Shown here: piece after piece, positions 6,841-13,170 of the stretch
Layout of the letters: each line of letters opens with the position of its first letter
Position numbering within the stretch: position 1 is the first letter of the stretch
Assembly (NCBI GenBank): GCA_017414605.1
Contig: JAFQLG010000073.1
Span: 1 to 13,170, forward strand
DNA length: 13,170 nucleotides
DNA from: Clostridia bacterium
GTDB lineage: Bacteria > Bacillota_A > Clostridia > Oscillospirales > CAG-272
Direction of reading: 5' to 3'
The notes under the pieces: generated by a model
Database searches by the model: none
What the model was told of the DNA's origin: nothing
The model's input: only the letters and a program-made list of their open reading frames with translations
Translations under genes and position numbers: made by a program

Positions 6841-7134
6841 TCAGAATTCAACGGGCTCTGCCATAAGCTCGTCCGCGTGGAGAAGAGCTTCTTCATATGC
6901 GGCAACAACCGCCTCCTCAAGCATTCTTCTGAACTGCGCGTTGATAGGATGTACTATATCGCGGTATGTGTCGTCAGGATTCTTTCTGCTGGGCATAACT
7001 ATAAAGAATCTATCTCTTGCGTTTATTACCTTTATATCGTGTACGGCAAGCTGGCCGTCAAAGGTGACCGAAACAACCGCCTTCATAGGACCTTCCTCAA
7101 AAAGCTTTCTGACCTTAATATCAGTTATCTGCAT
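6841..7134 (-). CDS. spoVG: SpoVG RNA-binding regulatory protein (97 aa)
   Basis: Full-length SpoVG: it opens MQITDIKVRKL, has the central strands ending in FIVMPSRK, and then the YRDIVHPIN motif and a C-terminal helix, at the family's normal length of about 95 residues. SpoVG is a small dimeric nucleic-acid-binding protein. In Bacillus it affects asymmetric septation and cortex formation, and in Listeria, Staphylococcus and Borrelia it acts as a global RNA- or DNA-binding regulator. The start is fixed by GGAGG eight bases upstream. It is a single-gene unit, divergent from murC and closed by a strong terminator. The leader contains an AT-rich inverted repeat just downstream of the likely -10 box. 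In Bacillus the gene is under SigH and AbrB; I see no clear SigH promoter here. Confidence 0.97.
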   Translation of the reverse strand: MQITDIKVRKLFEEGPMKAVVSVTFDGQLAVHDIKVINARDRFFIVMPSRKNPDDTYRDIVHPINAQFRRMLEEAVVAAYEEALLHADELMAEPVEF

Positions 7135-7159
7135 GATTTTTTCCTCCGTTGATCTTGAG

Positions 7160-7189
7160 AATTGATTTTGATTTGATTACGAATCAATT
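7160..7189. repeat. AT-rich inverted repeat at the spoVG transcription start (possible operator)
   Basis: TTGATT (7173-7178), ACG, then AATCAA (7182-7187) is a perfect interrupted palindrome. A second TTGATT copy at 7162-7167 makes a wider 8-bp inverted repeat, AATTGATT (7160-7167) with AATCAATT (7182-7189). The position, overlapping the likely -10 and start site of spoVG, is where a repressor would bind. No protein is identified. Confidence 0.4.
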
Positions 7190-7213
7190 ATACAATTTCA
7201 ATGTGACGGACAA
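7187..7213 (-). promoter_or_regulatory. Candidate spoVG promoter
   Basis: On the minus strand a perfect TATAAT (7192-7187) lies about 50 bases upstream of the spoVG start. The best -35 is TTGTCC (7213-7208), 15 bases upstream, which is shorter than the preferred 17. The -10 is convincing and the -35 is not, so an activator or another sigma factor is possible. An inverted repeat (7173-7187) overlaps the predicted transcription start. Confidence 0.45.
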
Positions 7214-7223
7214 TAAAAAGTAT

Positions 7224-7251
7224 TTGGATTTTTATGTGAAGATGGAATAAT
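7224..7251 (+). promoter_or_regulatory. Candidate murC promoter
   Basis: TTGGAT (7224-7229), a 16-base spacer, and AATAAT (7246-7251) form a moderate sigma-A-type promoter about 80 bases upstream of the murC operon leader's ribosome binding site. A small stem (7259-7266 with 7275-7282, GTCTTTTT/AAAAAGAC) lies in the transcribed leader but lacks a following T run, so it is not a terminator. Confidence 0.4.
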
Positions 7252-7338
7252 TTTTACAGTCTTTTTGTGTCGAAAAAAAGACGATAAACGAATATATTGA
7301 ATATAAAGTCGTTATTTGCAAAAAGGAGTTGAAATAAG

Positions 7339-8757
7339 GTGTCTACCCCCAATACTCATTTTGGTTATAATAGAATAGGCGAGATAATGGATAGCTGCCG
7401 CGAAAAAACGGTGTTTTTCATTGGCGCGGGCGGAATTATGATGTCGTCCTTGGCGCTTCTTACCAAGAGCGCAGGCTATGATACGGCGGGCAGCGATCGC
7501 ACGCCCTCAAAGCTGACGAGAAGGCTGGAAGCGGCGGGCGTTAATGTGTTTTATGCCCATGACGAGAGCAATCTCGGCGAAAACTGCGGCGCCGTGGTGT
7601 ATACGGTTGCCATTTCGGAGGACAATCCCGAGTATGCGCGCGCTATAAGAGAGGGAATACCCTGCATATCCCGCGCGGACTATTTGGGATATATAATGAT
7701 GGCATATAAGCATCGCATAGGCATCGCGGGTATGCATGGAAAGAGCTCATGTACCTCTATGTGCGCCGAGATATTTATGGATTGCCACGAGAGCGGAGAG
7801 CTTACCGACCCAACTATAATTTCGGGCGCGGAATATGCGTCTATGGGCGGTGCATATCACTTAGGCGAGCATGAGGAGTTTATCTTTGAGGCTTGCGAAT
7901 ATATGGATAGCTTTCTTGATTTCAACCCAAGCATTGCGGTTTTGCTTAACGCCGAGATGGAGCACGTTGACTATTTCAAGAGCATGGACCACATCTGCGC
8001 CTCCTTTGCGCAATATGCGGCGCTTGTCGGCGAGGACGGAACTGTGATATATAACGCCGACGACGTAAATACCGTGTGCGCGGCATCCAGCGTGAGCGCG
8101 CGCAAGATAAGCTTCGGTCTTTCGTCGAGCTGCGACTTCGGGGCTGTGAACATAGAGCTGGATAAGCTTCCGATAGAATTTGATATATTACATAATGGAG
8201 AGCATTTTTCTCATATAATTTTGCCTTCTCGCGGAATACACAGCGTGTATAATGCGCTCGCGGCAGCGGCGGCATCATACGTTTGTGGCGTTAGTTCCGA
8301 GGGCATCGCGCGCGGCCTTGCCGCCTTCAAGGGAGCAAAGAGAAGAATGGAATATAAAGGCTTGGTAAACGGCGCCGAGGTTTATGACGATTACGGTCAT
8401 CATCCAACCGAGATAGCAGCAACCTTGAGCGGCGCAAAAAGTACCTGTGGAGGACGCATTATCTGCGTTTTCCAGCCACACACGTATAGCAGAACTGCGG
8501 CGCTTGCCGATAAGTTCTCAGAGGCATTTGAAAATGCCGACGCTGTAATTTTGGCGGACATATATGCAGCACGCGAGGATAACGTTTACGGAATAAGCTC
8601 GCAAAAGCTTGCTAATATGATAGGCGATAAGGCACAGTATGGACAAAGCTTTGAGGATATAGCGCAAATTATTAAAAATACCGCGCAAAAGGGCGATATG
8701 GTAATCGTTATGGGCGCGGGAGATATATTCAAGCTCTTTTCAAGCCTTGGACTTTGA
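7339..8757 (+). CDS. murC: UDP-N-acetylmuramate--L-alanine ligase MurC
   Basis: Cytoplasmic ligase that adds L-alanine to UDP-N-acetylmuramic acid, the first amino-acid step of peptidoglycan stem-peptide synthesis. The 472 residues match the family length. Visible motifs are a Rossmann start FFIGAGGIMMS (26-36), the ATP loop GIAGMHGKSSCTSM (128-141), FEACEYMDSFL (183-193), EHVDYF (208-213), VYDDYGHHPTEI (348-359) and FQPHTYSRT (378-386) followed by ADIYAARED. The P-loop reads GMHGKSS where most MurC have GTHGKTT or GTHGKST. The start is a GTG with AAAAGGAG ten bases upstream; an internal ATG at 7387 has no good site and would cut close to the nucleotide-binding strand. It leads a probable two-gene unit with the membrane protein 43 bases downstream. 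Confidence 0.97.
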   Translation: MSTPNTHFGYNRIGEIMDSCREKTVFFIGAGGIMMSSLALLTKSAGYDTAGSDRTPSKLTRRLEAAGVNVFYAHDESNLGENCGAVVYTVAISEDNPEYARAIREGIPCISRADYLGYIMMAYKHRIGIAGMHGKSSCTSMCAEIFMDCHESGELTDPTIISGAEYASMGGAYHLGEHEEFIFEACEYMDSFLDFNPSIAVLLNAEMEHVDYFKSMDHICASFAQYAALVGEDGTVIYNADDVNTVCAASSVSARKISFGLSSSCDFGAVNIELDKLPIEFDILHNGEHFSHIILPSRGIHSVYNALAAAAASYVCGVSSEGIARGLAAFKGAKRRMEYKGLVNGAEVYDDYGHHPTEIAATLSGAKSTCGGRIICVFQPHTYSRTAALADKFSEAFENADAVILADIYAAREDNVYGISSQKLANMIGDKAQYGQSFEDIAQIIKNTAQKGDMVIVMGAGDIFKLFSSLGL

Positions 8758-8771
8758 TAATAAAAAGAAGA

Positions 8772-8785
8772 TCCGCCGCGGCGGA
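8772..8785. repeat. 14-bp GC palindrome in the murC downstream spacer
   Basis: TCCGCCGCGGCGGA is a perfect palindrome between murC and the next start. In RNA it could only form a five-bp stem with a four-base loop (CGCG), and it has no T run after it. It lies just upstream of the AAGGGAG ribosome binding site (8788-8794). It could be a weak attenuating stem or a protein site. Confidence 0.45.
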
Positions 8786-8800
8786 GAAAGGGAGTAAATA

Positions 8801-10459
8801 ATGAGCAAGGTAAAAAGGATAATTATTTCCGTGATTTTGGGAACGGTGCTTTCGGGTATCGCGTTTTACGTAATGCTTCCCGCAATAAACGTTCATAACG
8901 TTGGCTTCTGGCTTTTCCTCACTTTCGTAATATTCGTATATTGCGCACCCTTTTTGTTGAGCAAAAAGAGCATAAGAAAAAAGGGAACCAACAACCGCCC
9001 AGGCAGAGTGCAGGTATCAGTTGGCTTTTCGGGTAACAAGATACTTCTTGCCCTGATAGCTCTTCCCGTAGCGCTTGCATTGATAGGCGGCGTCATATCG
9101 TCGGAGGTGTTTAACGCCAAGGCATACGCGTCCGTTATAAGCGTGACCGAGGCGGTATTCAAGGAAGATATGAAGGAAACGGACGAGGTTACCAACATCG
9201 CGCTTATGGACAGCGCTTCAGCGCAGGCGATAGGTAACAGAACGCTTGGCGCGCTGTCAGACGTTGTATCGCAGTACGAGGTGGGCGAGAGATATACGCA
9301 GATAAATTATCACGGGACGCCCAAAAAGGTGGCTAACCTTGAATATGCGGATTTCTTTAAGTGGCTTATGAACCGAGAAAACGGAGTTCCCGGTTACGTT
9401 ATGGTAGACCCCGTTGGCAGCAAGGCAGAGTACGTAAAGCTCGATGAGCCCCTGAAATATGTTGATTCGGGCTTTTTCGGTGACGACCTTGTCAGAAATC
9501 TGCGCTTTGACTATCCCACAAAGATATTTGACTTTATCAGCTTTGAAATAGACGAGGAAGGCAAGCCCTATTATATCGTTTCCTGCCTTACCGCAAACGT
9601 TTTCCCGTTTGGCGCAATGGACGTAAACGAGGTGATAATCTTTGACCCCTGCACGGGGGAGAGCGAGATATATAACGTGGGTGAGGTGCCCCCGTGGGTA
9701 GATGCAGTCTTCTCGGGCGACCTTGCAGAGCAGAAGTATAATTGGCACGGAATGCTGTCCGGCGGCTTTATCAACAGTATCATAGGCAATAAGAACTGCA
9801 AGCAGACCACCGAGGATTATGGCTATATCGTTATCGGCGACGACGTTTGGTATTTCACGGGCGTAACGTCTGTCACCAGCGATGAATCAAACATCGGATT
9901 TATTATCAGCAATGCGCGCACGGGCGAATACAAATACTATCCCGTAGTTGGTGCTGAAGAGTATTCGGCAATGAGCGCGGCTGAGGGCGAGGTTCAGGAA
10001 AAGAACTATGAGGCATCCTTCCCGTCGCTTATCAACGTTTCAGGCGAGGCGACCTATATAATGGTGCTTAAATCGCAGAGCGGCATAGTTGAGCTTTATG
10101 CGCTTGTAAACGTTGAAAATTACAGCATCGTTGCAACGGGCAAAACGCAGGCATTGGCTATGAAGGAATATAAGAAACTCCTGGCAGAGAACGGTGTGGT
10201 TGACGATATACCTATCCCAGACAGTGTGACGGCTATTATAGAGGTGGTAAGTATTCGCGATACGGTTATCGATGGAAATACAGTAATTTACATCAAGGGC
10301 AATGACGGAAACACTTATCGCTTTGATCTTTCCGAAAACGAAGAATATATTCTTATTGATGTTGGTGACACTATAACAGTAAGATATACCGTCAGCGAGC
10401 AAACACCCAATATAAGAATTGCCAAGTCCTATGAAAAAATCACTATAATAGGAAAATAA
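8801..10459 (+). CDS. Membrane-anchored conserved hypothetical protein, downstream of murC (552 aa)
   Basis: The start is well supported: GGGAG six bases before the ATG. Hydrophobic helices at about 6-26 and 35-53, a basic loop (KKSIRKKG), and a third at about 80-100 anchor the protein; the remaining ~450 residues would lie outside the cell. That part contains a beta-rich region (about 195-430) with two segments of similar style, IIFDPCTGESEIY and IISNARTGEYKYY, both 'strand, D/N-x-x-TGE, strand'. These recall PepSY-like or repeat-type folds, but this is only an impression. Residues about 475-552 look like a small beta barrel (OB-fold-like: EVVSIRDTVIDGNTVIYI, then VGDTITVRY). I recall similar clostridial proteins with no function assigned. 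Position after murC hints at an envelope role. Transcription ends at the hairpin just after the stop. Confidence 0.8.
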   Translation: MSKVKRIIISVILGTVLSGIAFYVMLPAINVHNVGFWLFLTFVIFVYCAPFLLSKKSIRKKGTNNRPGRVQVSVGFSGNKILLALIALPVALALIGGVISSEVFNAKAYASVISVTEAVFKEDMKETDEVTNIALMDSASAQAIGNRTLGALSDVVSQYEVGERYTQINYHGTPKKVANLEYADFFKWLMNRENGVPGYVMVDPVGSKAEYVKLDEPLKYVDSGFFGDDLVRNLRFDYPTKIFDFISFEIDEEGKPYYIVSCLTANVFPFGAMDVNEVIIFDPCTGESEIYNVGEVPPWVDAVFSGDLAEQKYNWHGMLSGGFINSIIGNKNCKQTTEDYGYIVIGDDVWYFTGVTSVTSDESNIGFIISNARTGEYKYYPVVGAEEYSAMSAAEGEVQEKNYEASFPSLINVSGEATYIMVLKSQSGIVELYALVNVENYSIVATGKTQALAMKEYKKLLAENGVVDDIPIPDSVTAIIEVVSIRDTVIDGNTVIYIKGNDGNTYRFDLSENEEYILIDVGDTITVRYTVSEQTPNIRIAKSYEKITIIGK

Positions 10460-10466
10460 TAAAAAC

Positions 10467-10489
10467 CGCCGCAGGCATTGCCTGCGGCG
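10467..10489. terminator. Bidirectional intrinsic terminator between the 552-aa gene and the GH31 gene
   Basis: A perfect 10-bp stem (CGCCGCAGGC at 10467-10476 and GCCTGCGGCG at 10480-10489) with a 3-base loop. It is followed on the plus strand by TTCTCTTTTG and on the minus strand by GTTTTTATTATTTT, so it can end both converging transcripts. Confidence 0.9.
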
Positions 10490-10499
10490 TTCTCTTTTG

Positions 10500-12467
10500 T
10501 TACTTTATTTCTTCAACACCAACGATGTTGTATCTACCGATCGATCCGCGAGTGTTTTTATCTATCTCGTGAACCGTGTAGGTGGCGGTGTGTGTGTCGT
10601 CGCTGTCAGATACGAGCCTGCAGATCGTGTCGCCGCTAACGTCACCGTATATACGGAGCGTGATGTCAAGCACGGTGTCGCGCTTAATGTAATTTGTGGG
10701 TGTAGCGATAGGAACTATCGTGCCGCCCTTTACGAATACGGGAATGTTGTCGGTTGCGATATGATGTCTGCCGCCCTCGTAACGCTCACCCGTAAAGAAG
10801 TCGAACCATTCGCCTTTGGGCAGCCAGAAGTCGCGCTCGGTCTTACCCGAGAGAATGGGGGCAACTATCATAGAGTCGCCAAAGAGGTATTGGTCGCTCA
10901 ATTCCAGCGTATCGCGCTCGTCGGCGTAGTCACATACAAGCGCGCGCACGGGAGGCTTACCCGTTGTATGATAATCGTAGAAAGCATTAAAGAGGTAGGG
11001 GATAAGTGACATACGTGTACGGAACAGCTCGCGTATCTCCTCGGTACAGCCGTGCTTTTCCCAGGGCATCTCGGAGAGATAAAAGGCATTGACAAGTGCC
11101 TGAACGCTGAAAACCGTGGTCTGCACGCGGCGTATCATGTCCTGCTTATCGAGAGCGTGACGCACCTCGGGAGTCCAGAGAATACCCGAAAATCCCGAGT
11201 TTACAACACCCGTAACGAAATCCTTGTGGTCGTAGAGATCGGAGTAAAGCACGTATGGGTAGGAGGCGGCAAGAGCGCCGAGGTTCCTTATCTCGCCAAG
11301 CGAACGCGTGTTACCAAGCGCCGCCGATACCGCATGAGAATAGAGCGTGCCGAAAAGGCTGTGATATTGCTCGCCGTCAGCACCCGAGGGGAAACTTGCG
11401 CAGCCCGGGAAGCTCCAGGAGCCCGTGTAGTCGCTTCCGTCACATTCGTCAAGCTTGAAGCCGTCAACACCCAGGTCGACAAGTGTCTTCTTCTGGTAAT
11501 CCGCAAATATCTTTTTTGTGCTTTCCAGCGCGAAATCGGGAACAAGACCGTTCCATACAAGATAGTCGCCGCTGTTTTCTATGAGATCCTTATACAGAGG
11601 AGAGGAGGGATGTGTAAAGGAATGCTGCCAGAGGCTTACGTGAAAGTTGTTGTCGCGCAGGGCCTTGACTGTGCCGCTGGGATCGGGGAATCTTTCGGGA
11701 CTCCAGATAAATGATGCGGAATAAGCCTTTGTCTGCCAGCCCGGCTCAAGACCGATAATGTCGCAGGGAATGTCTTTGTCGCGGAACTGGTGCGCCATAT
11801 CAAGAACCTGTTCTGAATTGAACTTCATATCGCAGCGGTAGAAGCAACCGAGTGACCACATGGGAGGCATACAGCCGCCGCCTGAGAGCATGTTGTATTG
11901 CTTTACTATGTCGAGAACGGTGTCGCCCGTTATGTAATAAACGTCAACACCCTCTGCAAAGGGAATATCGATAGCGATAAAGTTGTTCTTTCCGCCCCGT
12001 CTTACCTCGTAGAGTGCCGAGAAGATGTTGGAGCCATCCTTGCCCTCAACCATGGGTGCCGCATCTGCCGAGGTGTCAACGTTGTCGGCGCTTTCGGGGC
12101 GAAGCTCGCGTCCGCAATAAAAGCTTGCGTAGCGCGCGGTGTCAACGTAAACTCCAAAGCCCTTGGTCGTTACGAAAAAGGGAACGGGAGCGTGTGAGTC
12201 ACCCGAGTCGGCAACGGGGTCTGCATTGGGGCGAAGAGTCTTCTTTTTGCCGCGGTTTTGAAAACCCTTGAGCTGAAGACCAAAGCCATAAATACCCGCA
12301 TCGGACTCAATGGGTATCATTATCTGCGTGCCTCTTTTGGAGGTTGAGAATATCATCTTTCCCGATATTTCCTGAGAATTTTCAATTATCTCACATTTGG
12401 GCGCAGGCGCAAAGCGAGAGGGAACTATTTCTTCCGGTGTTCCATATCTAACCTTGTAAACACTCAT
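10500..12467 (-). CDS. Glycoside hydrolase family 31 enzyme (alpha-glucosidase/alpha-xylosidase type)
   Basis: 655 residues, no signal peptide, so cytoplasmic. Domains: an N-terminal beta-sandwich (about 1-190; GIYGFGLQLKGF at 58-69), a TIM barrel from about 200 (PPMWSLGCFYRC; DIIGLEPGW at 236-244; HVSLWQHSF), then a C-terminal beta region (DQYLFGDSMIVAPIL; LPKGEWFDFFTGERY; VFVKGGTIVPIA), the classic GH31 tail. The likely nucleophile is D340 in GVDGFKLDECDG; the acid/base is probably D410 in YSDLYDHKDF, before SGFSGILWTPEV. GH31 enzymes are retaining and act on alpha-glucosides, alpha-xylosides and related sugars; the exact substrate cannot be read here. The start has GGAG seven bases before the ATG. 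No transporter or regulator is adjacent. The gene begins only about 34 bases after the topoisomerase terminator, leaving little room for its own promoter. Confidence 0.93.
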   Translation of the reverse strand: MSVYKVRYGTPEEIVPSRFAPAPKCEIIENSQEISGKMIFSTSKRGTQIMIPIESDAGIYGFGLQLKGFQNRGKKKTLRPNADPVADSGDSHAPVPFFVTTKGFGVYVDTARYASFYCGRELRPESADNVDTSADAAPMVEGKDGSNIFSALYEVRRGGKNNFIAIDIPFAEGVDVYYITGDTVLDIVKQYNMLSGGGCMPPMWSLGCFYRCDMKFNSEQVLDMAHQFRDKDIPCDIIGLEPGWQTKAYSASFIWSPERFPDPSGTVKALRDNNFHVSLWQHSFTHPSSPLYKDLIENSGDYLVWNGLVPDFALESTKKIFADYQKKTLVDLGVDGFKLDECDGSDYTGSWSFPGCASFPSGADGEQYHSLFGTLYSHAVSAALGNTRSLGEIRNLGALAASYPYVLYSDLYDHKDFVTGVVNSGFSGILWTPEVRHALDKQDMIRRVQTTVFSVQALVNAFYLSEMPWEKHGCTEEIRELFRTRMSLIPYLFNAFYDYHTTGKPPVRALVCDYADERDTLELSDQYLFGDSMIVAPILSGKTERDFWLPKGEWFDFFTGERYEGGRHHIATDNIPVFVKGGTIVPIATPTNYIKRDTVLDITLRIYGDVSGDTICRLVSDSDDTHTATYTVHEIDKNTRGSIGRYNIVGVEEIK

Positions 12468-12500
12468 CTTTTTTCTCCTTGTTTTTCTATGATAGCGTCT

Positions 12501-12541
12501 AAAAAAGCAAGCGCCATCCTTCGTTTCAGATCGGACGGCGC
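12501..12541 (-). terminator. Intrinsic terminator after the topoisomerase gene
   Basis: Read on the minus strand, GCGCCGTCC (12541-12533) pairs with GGATGGCGC (12519-12511) through nine bases with one G-U pair, then TTGC and a run of six T (12506-12501). It starts seven bases after the topoisomerase gene's stop and lies just ahead of the GH31 gene. Confidence 0.85.
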
Positions 12542-12547
12542 TGTATT

Positions 12548-13170
12548 TTATACGTCGAGGTCCTTCATATATTCCTTGCCGTGCGTTGCGATAAATTCCT
12601 TGCGCGCGGGGAGGTTGTCGCCAAGCAACGTATCAAAGATCTCCTCGGTGCGTCGTGCATCGGTGGGGGTAACGGCGATAAGACGGCGCGTGGCAGGATT
12701 CATAGTCGTCTGCCACATCATGTCGGGCTCGTTCTCGCCAAGACCTTTGGAGCGCTGAATGGTGTATTTTTTGTTTCCAAGCTCCTTTAATATGTCGGAT
12801 TTTTCATATTCGTCGTATGCAAAGTAGGTTTTCTCTCCGCCCTTTTCCTTAACGGTTATCTCAAAAAGGGGAGTTTCGGCTATGAACACTCTCTGCTCCT
12901 GCAAAAGCGAGGGGAGCAAGCGGTAAAACATTGTCAAAAGCAACGTTCTTATCTGGAATCCGTCCTCGTCTGCATCGGTACAGATGATTATCTTGGACCA
13001 GCGCAGAGAGTCAATGTCAAAGGGAGGAATATCGCTCTTTACCTTTTTGGTATCAAGCTCAACGCCGCAACCGATAACTCGCAAAAGGTCGGTGATTATC
13101 TCGCTTTTGAAGATGCGGTCATAGTCGGCTTTAAGACAGTTAAGGGTCTTACCGCGAACGGGAATGATAG
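12548..13170 (-). CDS. Type IIA DNA topoisomerase B subunit (ParE/GyrB-like), C-terminal part, 5' end beyond window
   Basis: The frame is open to the right edge, so about 206 C-terminal residues are visible. It opens with IIPVRGKTLNCLKADYDRI, the loop before the TOPRIM metal site, then CTDADEDGFQIRTLLLTMFY (around 12920-12985), where the Asp/Asp motif binds the catalytic magnesium ions. It ends with YTIQRSKGLGE and MNPATRRLI, the C-terminal TOPRIM extension that contacts the A subunit. This subunit carries the ATPase (upstream of the window) and assists strand cleavage and passage of the A subunit during DNA supercoiling or decatenation. The motif DADEDGFQIR departs from the usual GyrB DADVDG(A/S)HIR, which suggests the second, ParE-like paralogue seen in Clostridia rather than the housekeeping gyrase. 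The symbol is left open for that reason. Confidence 0.9.
   Translation of the reverse strand, partial: IIPVRGKTLNCLKADYDRIFKSEIITDLLRVIGCGVELDTKKVKSDIPPFDIDSLRWSKIIICTDADEDGFQIRTLLLTMFYRLLPSLLQEQRVFIAETPLFEITVKEKGGEKTYFAYDEYEKSDILKELGNKKYTIQRSKGLGENEPDMMWQTTMNPATRRLIAVTPTDARRTEEIFDTLLGDNLPARKEFIATHGKEYMKDLDV

Noticed and set aside
6715..7152. Plus-strand frame of 145 codons across the terminator and spoVG
   Set aside because: It overlaps the phosphoesterase end, the bidirectional hairpin and the whole of spoVG in antisense, and has no family resemblance.
7259..7282. Stem in the murC leader as a terminator or riboswitch
   Set aside because: An eight-bp A/T-rich stem with no T run and no larger conserved structure; likely incidental.
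10497..11714. Plus-strand reading frames opposite the GH31 gene
   Set aside because: They are shadows of a strongly recognised GH31 gene and cross the terminator at 10467-10489 or lack ribosome binding sites.
1..13170. CRISPR array, IS element, tRNA or rRNA
   Set aside because: No regularly spaced repeats, transposase, terminal inverted repeats flanking a gene, or tRNA/rRNA-like sequences were seen.

Overview
The window looks like a piece of chromosome from a spore-forming Clostridia-type Firmicute, probably an uncultured gut lineage. The basis is a SPOCS/LysM spore-assembly protein, spoVG, a clostridial-type murC (EACEY motif), AGGAGG-type ribosome binding sites and intrinsic terminators. 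I see no transposase, integrase, phage gene, CRISPR array, rRNA or tRNA. No stretch of 300 bases lacks a gene; the largest gaps are 7135-7338 and 2066-2241, and both are divergent promoter regions.

Layout. (1) 1-845 (+): the 3' part of a SipL-like gene, followed by a perfect hairpin. (2) 2065-881 (-): three tightly packed small genes of unknown function (75, 146 and 166 aa). (3) 2149-6781 (+): from a promoter with a duplicated -10 box runs an operon of a membrane-anchored McrB-like AAA+ ATPase, a partner with DUF2357-like features and C-terminal zinc ribbons, and a YfcE-type metallophosphoesterase. The ATPase gene carries an in-frame TGA near its 5' end. (4) 7134-6841 (-): spoVG, converging on the operon through a shared bidirectional terminator. 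(5) 7339-10459 (+): murC, then a large membrane-anchored protein of unknown function. (6) 12467-10500 (-): a cytoplasmic GH31 glycosidase. (7) 13170-12548 (-): the 3' part of a type IIA topoisomerase B subunit with its own terminator.

How the genes relate. MurC supplies UDP-MurNAc-L-Ala for peptidoglycan. SpoVG and the SPOCS/LysM protein point to sporulation and envelope development. The pair at 2242-6253 is the most unusual content. It has the logic of a McrBC-type system (an AAA+ motor plus a DUF2357-like partner), but the motor sits behind about eight membrane helices and the partner shows no clear nuclease motif and ends in zinc ribbons. Whether it is a defence system or a housekeeping membrane machine cannot be decided from sequence alone. 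The in-frame TGA raises a second question: a natural nonsense mutation, a sequencing error, or start by reinitiation.
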